DNA of 64,000 nt from an uncultured Desulfosarcina sp. (GCF_963668215.1 NZ_OY764190.1:744001-808000), one strand, 5' to 3'; shown: positions 46,916 through 56,342, counted from the stretch's first letter. Numbers and translations: made by a program. Notes: a model not told the origin generated them from the sequence alone.

Positions 46916-47677
46916 TTACGGGTAGTCCTGACGCGTCGGCCGAACGGCAATACTGCTGATATGCACATGCGGCGGTTGGGTGACGATATAGTGAATGGCG
47001 TTGGCGATATCATCTCCGATAAGAAGCGGTCCATATTTATTTTCCAGGTTTTTCACCATTTCATCGCTGTATCCAGCGACGGTCTGAAACCCGCTTTTCA
47101 CCATTCCCGGCTCAACCAGCGAAACGCGAATTCCTTCCGGTCCTACTTCGCGGCGCAAACTTTCGGCCAGCGCGTGTACAGCGAATTTCGAAGCGGCATA
47201 TGCAGCACTGAAGGGAGATACGTGGCGCCCGACGACCGAGCCGATAATGACAATGTCGATTGGGTTTTCGGTACCCCCGCTTTTTTTAAGTTCCAGCAAA
47301 TTCAAGGCGGCTTTCTGTAAAAGCGCCAGGGTCCCGGTCACATTGATTTTCAACAGGTCTTCGAATTGAGACAAATCGGCATTCGTGACCGTTCCTCCCA
47401 ACCCTCTACCCGCGTTGGCAACAACGAGATCCGTCGGTTTTTCAAAATGGTCACCTGCTTTTGACAATATGGCATCGAGAACGGAAACATCGGTGGCATC
47501 GCCGACAACACCACAAAAAGACGGGCCGAACTCCTTTTCCAGCAAGGCCATCTTTTTTTCATTGCGACCATTGCCAACAACACCCATGCCCGCTGCGATC
47601 AATCTCCTTGCCGTGGCTTCGCCAATTCCGGATGTCGCTCCGGTTATGACGGCGATCCTTTTAAATTTATTATTCAT
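46916..47677 (-). CDS. Short-chain dehydrogenase/reductase
   Basis: A 253-residue classical SDR: cofactor motif TGATSGIGEATAR, NAGRG, a serine in IGSVVGRHV, catalytic Tyr-x3-Lys in YAASKFAVHAL, and a PGMVKSGF segment. The ATG at 47677 has AAAGGTGG upstream and is preferred over a GTG at 47686. It faces the same way as a nearby SDR fragment. Substrate unknown. Confidence 0.85.
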   Translation of the reverse strand: MNNKFKRIAVITGATSGIGEATARRLIAAGMGVVGNGRNEKKMALLEKEFGPSFCGVVGDATDVSVLDAILSKAGDHFEKPTDLVVANAGRGLGGTVTNADLSQFEDLLKINVTGTLALLQKAALNLLELKKSGGTENPIDIVIIGSVVGRHVSPFSAAYAASKFAVHALAESLRREVGPEGIRVSLVEPGMVKSGFQTVAGYSDEMVKNLENKYGPLLIGDDIANAIHYIVTQPPHVHISSIAVRPTRQDYP

Positions 47678-47745
47678 CCGTGCCACCTTTTTAGCCGGGT
47701 CGAAAATCGTTTAAAATTTACTTTTAGGATGCCCGCCGTTTTTTA

Positions 47746-47970
47746 TCAAGCTCCCATTCGAATCGATGAATCCAGTCGAATGGTTTCACCGTTTAAGATT
47801 GGGTTTTCAACGATCTGCTGCGTCAATTGGACGAATTCCGACGGCTTGCCCAGCCGCTTGGGAAACGGTATCGAAGCAATCAGGGATTGTTGCGCCTTTT
47901 CTGGCAGCCCGGCAAGCATCGGCGTTGTCATGGCGATGTAGGCCGACTTTATAACCTGAAATATTGACAA
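47746..47970 (-). pseudogene. C-terminal remnant of a 3-hydroxyacyl-CoA dehydrogenase type SDR
   Basis: The last 63 or so residues ([54 protein letters not shown]) match the C-terminus of type II 3-hydroxyacyl-CoA dehydrogenase (HSD10-like). The cofactor and catalytic parts, about 190 residues, are missing, and unrelated sequence precedes it. It is a truncated relic, adjacent to an intact SDR gene. Confidence 0.7.
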
Positions 47971-48036
47971 CCGGGGAAAAGAACATCAAATTTACGGACG
48001 AACCAAATAACCACGCTTGCTCAAAAGGGAAACCCC

Positions 48037-48906
48037 ATGCACTACGAAGGCAACATCATCCGTCCCCCCAGTGAAGCCAACAGCATCCTGCTGCAGGTCA
48101 CCGTGGGCTGCTCACGAAACAAATGCACCTTCTGCGGGGCCTACCAGGGGGAACGCTTCAGGATCAAATCCGATGACATCATCATGGCGGACATCGCCTT
48201 TGCCGCCCAGTATTGCCGGCGCCAGCGCCGGGTTTTTCTTTGTGACGGCGACGCTTTGATCATCCCCCAGAAACGACTGCTCAAAATCCTGACCGAAATC
48301 CGTCGCCAGCTTCCCTGGGTCACCCGGGTAGGGGTGTATGCCAATGCCAAAAGCCTCAAAATGAAAACCCTGGACGAATTGAAAGAACTCCGTGAAAACG
48401 GCATCGGCATCGCCTATATGGGGTTGGAAACCGGCGATGACGCCACCCTCAAGGCCATCAACAAAGGCGCCACCGCCCAAACGATGATCGACATGGGCCG
48501 AAAAGCCAGGGCCGCGGGCATCAAACTCTCCATCACCGTATTGCTGGGATTGGCGGGAAGGCAGCGCTCCCAGATCCACGCGCGGGAGACCGGCCGGGTG
48601 CTGTCGGCCATTGATCCTGAATATGTGGGGGCGCTCAGCCTGATGCTGATCCCCGGCACCCCCATGTACGACGACTACCAGGCCGGCCGCTTCGAACTCA
48701 TCGAACCGGACGAAATGCTGGCCGAACTGCGCACCATGATCGCCGAGACCCACCAGACCCAGGGCCTTTTTCACGCCAACCACGCCTCCAACTATCTGCC
48801 CATCCGGGCGCGCATGCCCAAGGACAAGGAAGAAACCCTGGCGTTGATCGACGCGGCCCTGGACGGCAAGGTGGCCCTGCGGCCGGAATGGATGCGGGCG
48901 CTTTGA
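48037..48906 (+). CDS. Radical SAM protein (Elp3/MiaB-like fold)
   Basis: A 289-residue protein with VTVGCSRNKCTFCGAYQG (CxxxxCxxC form of the SAM cluster site) and AYMGLETGDDATLKAINKG, typical of the Elp3/YgiQ-type SAM domain. A late ANHASNYLPIRARMPKDKEE segment is conserved in uncharacterised radical SAM proteins of anaerobes. AAAGGGA stands before the ATG. It is alone on the plus strand here. Substrate unknown. Confidence 0.82.
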   Translation: MHYEGNIIRPPSEANSILLQVTVGCSRNKCTFCGAYQGERFRIKSDDIIMADIAFAAQYCRRQRRVFLCDGDALIIPQKRLLKILTEIRRQLPWVTRVGVYANAKSLKMKTLDELKELRENGIGIAYMGLETGDDATLKAINKGATAQTMIDMGRKARAAGIKLSITVLLGLAGRQRSQIHARETGRVLSAIDPEYVGALSLMLIPGTPMYDDYQAGRFELIEPDEMLAELRTMIAETHQTQGLFHANHASNYLPIRARMPKDKEETLALIDAALDGKVALRPEWMRAL

Positions 48907-48996
48907 TTGTCCACGGGGTTTTGGGATGACGCACATCAATCCTCAGGCAATAACGCCACTTTATACGACGCACTTGCGTTATTCTTTCTGAAGAAA

Positions 48997-49296
48997 TCAG
49001 GGGCGACAGCGAAGAGGTTCGAACCGGGATTCATCATCCGTCCGGATGCCCTCGATAAAAAGAGAGGCATCTGCCGGCCGGCGAATGGTCACACAACGGT
49101 CAAGGGGCAGATTTTCCATACTGGCGCAAGCCGTCGGGCAGCCGTTAATCATCAAGATCCAGTCGGCCGGCCCGACGTTGTCATCGAATGTGCAACGATA
49201 ATCCAGGGTCTGCTTGATTTCAGCCACCAGGCCGGTTCGGTCGTAGTCCGGATTGCAGCCACCGCAATAGCGGATGGCGACCCTAATTTTTTTCAT
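48997..49296 (-). CDS. Small CGGCNP-motif protein beside AbfD-like gene
   Basis: A 99-residue protein with CGGCNPDYDR near the start and INGCPTACASM in the middle. The four to five cysteines could hold a metal or Fe-S cluster. Its start overlaps the end of the dehydratase gene by 14 bases, so they are translated together. I do not recognise a characterised family; a maturation or electron-transfer role for the dehydratase is possible. Confidence 0.65.
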   Translation of the reverse strand: MKKIRVAIRYCGGCNPDYDRTGLVAEIKQTLDYRCTFDDNVGPADWILMINGCPTACASMENLPLDRCVTIRRPADASLFIEGIRTDDESRFEPLRCRP

Positions 49297-50746
49297 CTAT
49301 CCCTTCGATGCCGCACAGATGCCGGGCAGCCCGTTTTTTCTCATCCATATTCACCTGGCGGGCGATCATGATGCGCTGGGCCTGGGGCGAACCGGCACCG
49401 TGCATGGATTCCGTCAGGTAGCCGACTGCCGCGGTTCCCAACGTCAAGTTCTCGATCAGCCGCAGTATGCGCATGCGCGCTTCGGTGGGAACCCCTTCAC
49501 GGGTACGGAAGTATTTCTCGATCAGCGGTCCGACCGTTTTCGACCGGTAGTCGGCCTCGGAGGGCAGGGTCACCATTAGCCCGCCGGCGATATCCTGGGC
49601 CAGACGCGAGATTTCGTAGGGGAAGCGGGTGACGTTCTGTTTGTGGACATTGGCCAGAAGGGTCTGTACGCAATAGGTGCCGCTGGGTTCGGCGGCCCCT
49701 TCGGCGGCGCAGGCGATGCAGCCGCAGTACAGGGTTTCGTTGAGCTGGTTCATTTCGATGATCTTGTCGCGGATATGCGAGGCACGCTCCGCACCGTTGA
49801 ACTCGGCGGCCGTCTGGGCCGCGCCGATGAGCACATCCCCGACGCCGACCTTGCAGGCGTAGCTCTGGCGGTGGTAGGACGCGAATTTCTCCACGAGTAC
49901 GCCCGAGAACTCGGTTTCGCCGCACATGAAGACCCGATCCCAGGGGACGAATACATCGTCAAAAACGACCAGGGCCTCGTGCCCGCCAAAACGGATATTG
50001 CCCTGATCCAACTTGCCGCTTTCCATTTTGCGGGTGTCGCAGGACTGCCGCCCCATGATGTAGGTGATGCCCTTGGCATCGGCGGGCAGGGCGAAGGAAA
50101 CTGCGTAGTCGCCGTCCGCCTCGCGCATGGTCAGCGTCGGCATGACGATGATTTCGTGAGAATTGACCGCGCCGGTCTGGTGGGCTTTGGCACCGCGGAC
50201 CACGATGCCCTCGGCAGTCTTCTCCACCACGCGCAGGAACATGTCGGGATCGGGCTGCTTGTGGGGCGGCAGCGAACGGTCCCCCTTAGGATCGGTCATG
50301 GCGCCATCGCAGACCAGATCGCCGCGTTGAACCACTTCCAGATAAGCCAGAAAACGGGGGTTGTATTCGGTACCCAGGGCCTGGTCCATGTCATAGGTAA
50401 CGATGGAAAGTGCATTGAGCGCATCCATGCCTACGCAGCGCTGGAAGCAACAGCCGGTCTTGCGACCCAGAAGACGCCCCATCTTGCTTTTCTTGACCAG
50501 ATCCTCCCGGCACTGATGAATGTGGGTGAAGCGGTTGATGCGCTCGCCGGTCAAATGGGAGGTGGCCGTCATCAAGTCCTGGTATTCCGGTTTATGGGCC
50601 AGTTCGTACGTCATGGCCACAGCATTCATGGAAGGCCGGATGATTGGGTTGTCGACCACATTGTCGATCCGTTCGCCGAACATGTAGACGACCAGATCGA
50701 GCTTTCTCAGGCTCTCTTCGTACTGTGTAGCCGTCATCATTGCCAT
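49283..50746 (-). CDS. 4-hydroxybutyryl-CoA dehydratase / vinylacetyl-CoA isomerase (AbfD-like)
   Basis: A 487-residue member of the FAD- and 4Fe-4S-containing 4-hydroxybutyryl-CoA dehydratase family, which turns 4-hydroxybutyryl-CoA into crotonyl-CoA by a radical route. Likely cluster ligands are Cys100 and Cys104 (GCCFQRC), His292 and Cys298 (YHRQSYACK). The characterised clostridial enzyme uses Cys99, Cys103, His292 and Cys299, so the last spacing is one residue shorter. Other family motifs are AHQTGAVNSHEIIVMP and FDDVFVPWDRVF. AAGGAG precedes the ATG. A hydroxyphenylacetate monooxygenase-like flavoprotein is less likely because of the cysteines. Confidence 0.82.
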   Translation of the reverse strand: MAMMTATQYEESLRKLDLVVYMFGERIDNVVDNPIIRPSMNAVAMTYELAHKPEYQDLMTATSHLTGERINRFTHIHQCREDLVKKSKMGRLLGRKTGCCFQRCVGMDALNALSIVTYDMDQALGTEYNPRFLAYLEVVQRGDLVCDGAMTDPKGDRSLPPHKQPDPDMFLRVVEKTAEGIVVRGAKAHQTGAVNSHEIIVMPTLTMREADGDYAVSFALPADAKGITYIMGRQSCDTRKMESGKLDQGNIRFGGHEALVVFDDVFVPWDRVFMCGETEFSGVLVEKFASYHRQSYACKVGVGDVLIGAAQTAAEFNGAERASHIRDKIIEMNQLNETLYCGCIACAAEGAAEPSGTYCVQTLLANVHKQNVTRFPYEISRLAQDIAGGLMVTLPSEADYRSKTVGPLIEKYFRTREGVPTEARMRILRLIENLTLGTAAVGYLTESMHGAGSPQAQRIMIARQVNMDEKKRAARHLCGIEGIDEKN

Positions 50747-50794
50747 TGTTCCGTCTCCTTCGTTTTGAGGCCTTCACTCACGTTTTCGATGAGG

Positions 50795-51700
50795 TCAAGT
50801 CCTTGCTGTTTTATCTGAAGTGGATTTACTTTCAGACGCTGCTCCCGCTTCATAAGTGTAAAACCCGATCCCGGTTTTTCTGCCCAGGTGACCCGCGTGA
50901 ACAAGCTTTTTCAACAACGTGCATGGCCGGTACTTTGGATCGCCGAATTGTACGAATAGACTCTCCTGGACCATCAACAGCGTGTCCAGGCCGATAACAT
51001 CCCCAAGCGCCAGGGGGCCGATGGGGTGGCTGGCCCCCAGCATCATTGCCCGGTCAATATCCTTTGCAGAGGCAAGCCCTTCGTGCAAGATAAAAATTGC
51101 CTCATTGATCATGGGAATGAGGATTCGGTTGAATACAAATCCCGGTGCATCCTCCACCGTGATCGGGATTTTGACCATTTTTTCAGCCAGGGCAGCAATC
51201 GCCTGGTGTGTTTCAGCGGAAGTCATCCGGCCTTTGACGATTTCGACCAATTGCATCAATGGAACCGGATAAAAAAAATGCATCCCGATGACTTTCTGTG
51301 GACGCTTGGTGGCAGAGGCGATTTCCGTAATCGAAAGGCTGGAAGTATTGGATGCCAGAATTGTGTGTGTTGCGCACAATTCATCTAATTCGGCATACAG
51401 GCGTTTTTTCATCTCAATGTTTTCCGGAATGGTCTCGATGATCACATCCGCACCCGCAACAGCCCCAGGCAGTTCCGTGAAGGACCGGATTCGTGTCAGG
51501 CAGCTTTCGGCTTTTTCTCGAGTCATTGCAGTCTTGCCGATGGCCCGGTCGAAGTTGCGGCCGATCTTGTTCAGCCCGCGCTCAATACATCGTTCTTCGA
51601 GATCCATCAATGCAACGCTAAAACCCGCTTTCGCAGATGTCTGGGCAATTCCCGCCCCCATTTGCCCGGCACCCAGCACGCATATATTCTTGATTATCAT
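50795..51700 (-). CDS. 3-hydroxybutyryl-CoA dehydrogenase (first copy)
   Basis: A 301-residue NAD enzyme that oxidises 3-hydroxyacyl-CoA. The Rossmann motif is [19 protein letters not shown]; catalytic histidine region [34 protein letters not shown] starts the C-terminal domain. The ATG at 51700 has GGAGA upstream. It lies between the dehydratase and a crotonase remnant, facing the same way as the whole cluster. Confidence 0.9.
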   Translation of the reverse strand: MIIKNICVLGAGQMGAGIAQTSAKAGFSVALMDLEERCIERGLNKIGRNFDRAIGKTAMTREKAESCLTRIRSFTELPGAVAGADVIIETIPENIEMKKRLYAELDELCATHTILASNTSSLSITEIASATKRPQKVIGMHFFYPVPLMQLVEIVKGRMTSAETHQAIAALAEKMVKIPITVEDAPGFVFNRILIPMINEAIFILHEGLASAKDIDRAMMLGASHPIGPLALGDVIGLDTLLMVQESLFVQFGDPKYRPCTLLKKLVHAGHLGRKTGIGFYTYEAGAASESKSTSDKTART

Positions 51701-51808
51701 CGTGTCTCCAGCTACGGACCGATTTTTAGCATCCTTAACGCTACCGCCTGCGAACATGGGTACAAATTTCTATGCATCAACTCCATTCAAAAGCGGTCCA
51801 TACCATTG

Positions 51809-51922
51809 CTATTTGAATCGTGGGGGACGTTTTTCGAGAAACGCGGATACACCCCTCCTTGGCATCACTGCTTCTGAAACCTTCCTGGAAGCCTTGCTGC
51901 TCGATGGCCACCCCTTTTGATG
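51809..51922 (-). pseudogene. C-terminal remnant of an enoyl-CoA hydratase
   Basis: Reading back from the TAG at 51809 gives VSAFLEKRPPRFK, and with one frameshift upstream VAIEQQGFQEGFRSSDAKEG: the usual end of a crotonase (GF-x-SxDAKEG-x-x-AFLEKRxPxF). An extra G in a GGGG run at about 51852-51855 explains the frame change. Only 35 or so residues remain of about 260. It suggests an enoyl-CoA hydratase once stood between the two dehydrogenase genes. Confidence 0.7.
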
Positions 51923-51948
51923 TTTGGTGAAGCGTGTATTAGAAGCGA

Positions 51949-52818
51949 TTACTCATCGTAACGATAGAAACCGACACCGCTTTTACGACCCCACTCTTTC
52001 TTAACAAACTTTTCAACGAGCAAAGGAGACGGCATATCCAGTTTATCGCCGGTGTCTTTGTAGCGCTCCATGCATACGTGATACTGAAGATCCACCCCCA
52101 CGAGATCCAATAGCTTGAAGGGCCCCATGGGATGCCCCAGAGCATTTACAACGGCAGTGTCTATGTCATGACAATCCGCAACGCCGATATCATGAAGATA
52201 AAGCGCTTCGTTTAAGATTGCCGTGAGAATCCGGTTCACCACAAATCCATAAATTTCCTTTTTAAGGATGATGGGGGTTTTGTTTAGTTTGCCGGCAAAG
52301 GCAAAAACACGCTCGACCGTTTCTTCCGATGTATGCGGCCCCTGCACCACCTCAACCAAACGCATGACCAGCGCAGGATTAAAGAAATGCAGATTACAGA
52401 CTTTATCCGGCCGGCCGGTCGCGGGTGCAATTTTTGAACTGACAATATACGAGCTGTTGGTTGCCAGGATGCAGTGCTCTGGACAAATCTTGTCCAATGC
52501 GGCGAACAATTGTTTTTTCAAAGCCAAATTTTCGATGATGGCTTCGATGACGATATCAGCACTGGATGCCGCGATTTCGATTTCCGGCGTGAATGAGATT
52601 CTGTCCCGAGCGGACTTTGCTGTATTCGCATCCATTTTCCCCTTCGAGACCCTGCCTTCCAGATATGAATCGGCAAACTTTTCTGCTTGGGAAAGGGTCT
52701 GCCTGTCGACATCGGTACACTTCACCGTGTATCCGGCCAAAGCGCAGCAAAGGCCGATTTGATGTCCCATGTTTCCAGCACCGACAACACAAACCTCCTG
52801 AATATCGGGGAGTGACAT
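51949..52818 (-). CDS. 3-hydroxyacyl-CoA dehydrogenase (second copy)
   Basis: A 289-residue relative of the previous dehydrogenase with VVGAGNMGHQIGLCCALAG, NLHFFNPALVMRLVEVV and YGFVVNRILTAILNEAL. The two copies differ clearly in sequence, so they are not recent duplicates; they may handle different acyl chains or have divided roles. AAAGGAAAA precedes the ATG at 52818; an ATG 15 bases upstream is less well placed. Confidence 0.88.
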   Translation of the reverse strand: MSLPDIQEVCVVGAGNMGHQIGLCCALAGYTVKCTDVDRQTLSQAEKFADSYLEGRVSKGKMDANTAKSARDRISFTPEIEIAASSADIVIEAIIENLALKKQLFAALDKICPEHCILATNSSYIVSSKIAPATGRPDKVCNLHFFNPALVMRLVEVVQGPHTSEETVERVFAFAGKLNKTPIILKKEIYGFVVNRILTAILNEALYLHDIGVADCHDIDTAVVNALGHPMGPFKLLDLVGVDLQYHVCMERYKDTGDKLDMPSPLLVEKFVKKEWGRKSGVGFYRYDE

Positions 52819-52899
52819 TCGTTTTCCTTTCAATGATGAATTCGGAAGTTTCTTCCCGCCCTCGATTCATCCGGTACAACCGATCGGGCGGGAGGCCAC

Positions 52900-54063
52900 C
52901 TATCGCTCGATGATGGTAGTCATGCCCATTCCTCCGCCTGAACAGAGGCTTGCCAGCCCATAGCGCAAGTTGCGTCTATCCATTTCATAAAGCAGGGAGA
53001 TAATGATTCTTACACCGGTGGCACCAACGGGATGCCCAAGTCCTATACCGCTGCCGTTCACATTGGTCTTCGACCGGTCCAGTTCAAGCTCCTTCTCCAC
53101 GGCAAGATACTGTGCGGCAAAAGCTTCATTGATTTCGAAAAGATCGATTTCATCAAGAGACATCCCCGCCTTGGATAATGCTTTGTGCGTAGCTGGAACT
53201 GGCCCGATTCCCATAATTTCGGGAGGAACACCGGCCACCCCATAGGCTACATATCGCGCCAGCGGTGTCAGGTTCAGAGATTTAAGCTTCTTCTCAGACA
53301 CCAGCAGCAGGCCGGCACTGCCATCGTTAATGCCGGACGAATTTGCGGCAGTGACCGTCCCGTCTTTCTTGAATATCGGCTTGAGTCTGGCCAGTCGCTC
53401 CATGGTTGTATCGCCCCTCGGCTGTTCGTCGTTCTCCACCAGCTTGTCACCCGCCTGCAGGGGAATAATTTCATCCCTGAAGCGGCCTCCTTCGATGGCC
53501 TTAGCTGCTCTCGTATTGCTCAGCATGGCAATTTCATCCTGCGACTCTCGGCTAATGTCGTATTGCTCAGCCAGGTTCTCGGCCGTTATCCCCATGCTCG
53601 GTCCGACACCCAGCTGGGTCAGGCCGTCCCACAGGGCATCACGGCATTCGACATGTTGCATCCGCGCGCCCCACCTCATGGAGTCGATGGTATATGGCAC
53701 GTTGCTCATGGATTCGGTGCCTCCGACCAGAATAACGTCCGCATCTCCGGACCTGATGGCCTGAACGCCGGAAACGAGTGCGGACATGGATGAGGTGCAC
53801 GTCCGATTAACCGTAGTGGCCGGGATCTCCACTGGAAATCCCGCCTTTACGGATGCGACACGGGCAAGATTTTGCTCATCCTTGGTTCTTTGCATGCAGG
53901 AACCCCAAATAATGTCGTCGATTTCAGCCGGGTTGAAATGAATCCGCTCAATTACGGCCTGCATGACGGGGACCGTCAAATCAACTGCGCTGAAGGATTT
54001 AAGCGCGCCACCATATTTTCCGATCGGGGTGCGGGCGGCGGAAACAATAAACACATCGGTCAT
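52900..54063 (-). CDS. Acetyl-CoA acetyltransferase (thiolase)
   Basis: A 387-residue thiolase that splits acetoacetyl-CoA (or a 3-ketoacyl-CoA) to acetyl-CoA. Nucleophile Cys89 in NRTCTSSMSA, GHPVGATGVR and the acid/base CSGGGMGMT are present. GGAGG precedes the ATG. It completes the route from crotonyl-CoA with the dehydrogenases downstream. Confidence 0.9.
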   Translation of the reverse strand: MTDVFIVSAARTPIGKYGGALKSFSAVDLTVPVMQAVIERIHFNPAEIDDIIWGSCMQRTKDEQNLARVASVKAGFPVEIPATTVNRTCTSSMSALVSGVQAIRSGDADVILVGGTESMSNVPYTIDSMRWGARMQHVECRDALWDGLTQLGVGPSMGITAENLAEQYDISRESQDEIAMLSNTRAAKAIEGGRFRDEIIPLQAGDKLVENDEQPRGDTTMERLARLKPIFKKDGTVTAANSSGINDGSAGLLLVSEKKLKSLNLTPLARYVAYGVAGVPPEIMGIGPVPATHKALSKAGMSLDEIDLFEINEAFAAQYLAVEKELELDRSKTNVNGSGIGLGHPVGATGVRIIISLLYEMDRRNLRYGLASLCSGGGMGMTTIIER

Positions 54064-54079
54064 GTCGGTCTAACCTCCT

Positions 54080-54883
54080 TTAGCAGGCTCTGACGGACCC
54101 GTTGAAAGCGTTTACATAAACAACTTTCGACAGAGCCTGTTCGTCTTTTGAACATAAGCTGACTTCCCAAAATGGGCAGTATATCAATTGAATGCTTTCA
54201 ACTTGTTGGGTGGGTGGGCCGAAGATGAAAAGCTTCGGGATGGTTTCCTTTGTTACCGTTGCCAACTCCTGCTCGAAAGCCTCGATCTCCCTTTCCGGGG
54301 GAATGAGCAGATACATTGGGACAGACTGCGTTTCGAACTTAGGTATTATCCTTGCCACCGTCGATCCTCCCATCACGGCGTCGCTGATGGCATAATAAGT
54401 AATCCGGCGTGGACCGAAAAGCGGCCTTTTTTTTTCCGTCTGAATCGTACCGACCCAATATGGCCAATGAACAATTCGTGCGAGGCGCCCCCCCTGACGT
54501 CCCTTGTCCGTTATCGTTCGACGTTTTTTTGCAGCGCGTTTTGCTAAACGCCAGGCCCGTTTTTCCGAGACAAGCGCCTTGTCCATCTTTGGCACAGTTA
54601 TCTCTTTGTTTTTATGCAACGTAGGGATTGTTCCAAAACAATCGCCAACAATGGGCTCAAGAATGGATGGCGGATCGTTCGTTTTTACCGTACCGTTGAA
54701 AGTCGAATTTCTCAAAATTCGTCTCCGTAGCCAATCAAAACAGCTTCTTGTCAAATTGCAAAAACGGCATGCCGGCAAATGCTGAAGGAGCCACCCGAGA
54801 GTGGGTGACTCCGCCAGTAAGAATGTATCTCCGAATGCAGGGAAAATTGTTTCCCTTCCATTCATCAACCTTAAGCATGCCAC
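54080..54883 (-). CDS. Unrecognised protein between symporter and thiolase genes
   Basis: The open frame has 267 codons; no start with a good Shine-Dalgarno is seen, and the first 90 or so residues look unlike a protein N-terminus. A more likely start is MDKALVSEKRAW near 54589, giving about 170 residues. The basic stretch AKRAAKKRR is followed by a compact part ending IQLIYCPFWEVSLCSK and KVVYVNAFNGSV, a pattern seen at the end of some zinc-ribbon proteins. I do not recognise a function. Its frame overlaps the end of the symporter gene. Confidence 0.4.
   Translation of the reverse strand: MACLRLMNGRETIFPAFGDTFLLAESPTLGWLLQHLPACRFCNLTRSCFDWLRRRILRNSTFNGTVKTNDPPSILEPIVGDCFGTIPTLHKNKEITVPKMDKALVSEKRAWRLAKRAAKKRRTITDKGRQGGRLARIVHWPYWVGTIQTEKKRPLFGPRRITYYAISDAVMGGSTVARIIPKFETQSVPMYLLIPPEREIEAFEQELATVTKETIPKLFIFGPPTQQVESIQLIYCPFWEVSLCSKDEQALSKVVYVNAFNGSVRAC
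54787..54812. terminator. Hairpin after the symporter gene
   Basis: GGAGCCACCC and GGGTGACTCC pair with one mismatch around a short loop, about 60 bases past the symporter stop on the minus strand. No T-run follows. It may limit read-through into the downstream genes. Confidence 0.4.
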
Positions 54884-56304
54884 TCTTCAACTTGACTGAG
54901 TATTTCCGGTGAGGATACTTTGCTTGCGAAGCTCACCGCCACGATACATATCGCAGCGATGGGCAATGCCACAAAAATTTCTGTGAATTTAGGCATATCG
55001 AAGGCAAAAAAGCAGACCGCATAAGTGGTGGCGCCAACGATGATACTAACCAGGGCTCCGGTTTCCGTGGTTCCCTTCCACCAAAGCCCTGCCAGAAGCG
55101 GTACCATTAATCCGGACACCAAAAAACCCATCGCTGCACTGTACAATAGCGTCAGATATGTCGGCGGATTAAAAGAAAGCATCAATACCACCACGGATAC
55201 GGCAAAGACGGTGAACCTACCGAGGGTTGCCTGCTTTTCCGGAGACATATCCGTTTTGTGCAGGTTAACGATGATGTCATTTGCGATGGAGGCGGCAGCG
55301 GCGAGGAGCAGGCCTGCCGCCGTGGACATGATCGCAGAGAAGATCGCTGCTGCGGCCAGTCCCTTCCAGAATGGGCTGAAGATAACATCCAGCAGCATTA
55401 AAAAGGCGGCATCCGGATTGGGAACCTGGGCAGGTCCGATGGCGGCACGGGTTGCGGCGCCGAGAACAATACTGGTGAGGATGGAAAAAAGCGTAATCAG
55501 TATCATTCCACCGTTCAGCGAAACACGTGCTCCGAACGGATTTTTGGTCGTTGACACACGCATCAGAATATGAGGGGAACACAATCCGACGCAAACCCAT
55601 AGGAGAAAAAATGCGGCATATGCAGAAATCGGCATATATATCGTACCGATATTTTCAAAATTGCTTACCGCCGTAGCCATTGTTGCCTCGAACCCTCCAA
55701 AATGCACCAGCGCTGCGCCGGCGCTGGCAACAACAACCAGCATCATCAACATGCCTTGAATAAAATCGGCCCATGTCACGGCAAGCATTCCGCCGATAGC
55801 GACATAAAAGGTAAAAATCAACCAGGTCACCACCAAACCCGTATTGTAGTTTACACCCAGTAAATACTGGCCAACCGTTCCGGAAGCCTTCATCTGTGCC
55901 ACAAGATAAATGATATAGGTAATGGCCACGATAATGGGAACCAGGTAGCATATCGCACGGTTTGGAAATCTCATTTTAATGAACTCGGCCACGGTTTTGG
56001 CGCCAGCCTTGCGCATGGGCTTTGCGACCAGCAGGGAGCCGACGCCCAGTCCCGTCCCGGAACCCAGATTTGCTGAAAGGATGAAAGGAATGCCCAGGCC
56101 GGCCGCAAGACCGATGTTTCCCATCATTCCTCCGCCGCTCATAACGGTCGCCAATAAAGCAAACGCATTGACAACCACGCCGATATTGGTTTCAGCGGAC
56201 CAAAAGCCGCCTGCGGAGCGTCCTGCCCGGTTTTTAAAAAAGAATCCAATACCGATGATAAATACGCAATAAGCGACCACAATGGCTATCTCTATGGATT
56301 TCAT
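54871..56304 (-). CDS. Sodium:solute symporter (SSS family)
   Basis: A 477-residue inner-membrane symporter with about 13 helices, starting EIAIVVAYCVFIIGIGFFF. SSS-type features are FALLATVMSGGGMMGN, AISTAAG-like SAIMSTAAGLLLAAAASIAND and GLWWKGTTETGALVSII. Given the adjacent acyl-CoA synthetase, uptake of a small carboxylate such as 4-hydroxybutyrate is likely. GGGGAG precedes the ATG. It forms a unit with the small membrane protein upstream. Confidence 0.88.
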   Translation of the reverse strand: MKSIEIAIVVAYCVFIIGIGFFFKNRAGRSAGGFWSAETNIGVVVNAFALLATVMSGGGMMGNIGLAAGLGIPFILSANLGSGTGLGVGSLLVAKPMRKAGAKTVAEFIKMRFPNRAICYLVPIIVAITYIIYLVAQMKASGTVGQYLLGVNYNTGLVVTWLIFTFYVAIGGMLAVTWADFIQGMLMMLVVVASAGAALVHFGGFEATMATAVSNFENIGTIYMPISAYAAFFLLWVCVGLCSPHILMRVSTTKNPFGARVSLNGGMILITLFSILTSIVLGAATRAAIGPAQVPNPDAAFLMLLDVIFSPFWKGLAAAAIFSAIMSTAAGLLLAAAASIANDIIVNLHKTDMSPEKQATLGRFTVFAVSVVVLMLSFNPPTYLTLLYSAAMGFLVSGLMVPLLAGLWWKGTTETGALVSIIVGATTYAVCFFAFDMPKFTEIFVALPIAAICIVAVSFASKVSSPEILSQVEEWHA

Positions 56305-56342
56305 CTGCTCCCCTTTCCGTATCTACAGCATGAAATTGATTA

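Noticed and set aside
46731..46925. A 64-codon plus-strand frame between nifA and the SDR gene
   Set aside because: No ribosome site, no recognisable domain, and it overlaps the SDR gene's stop.
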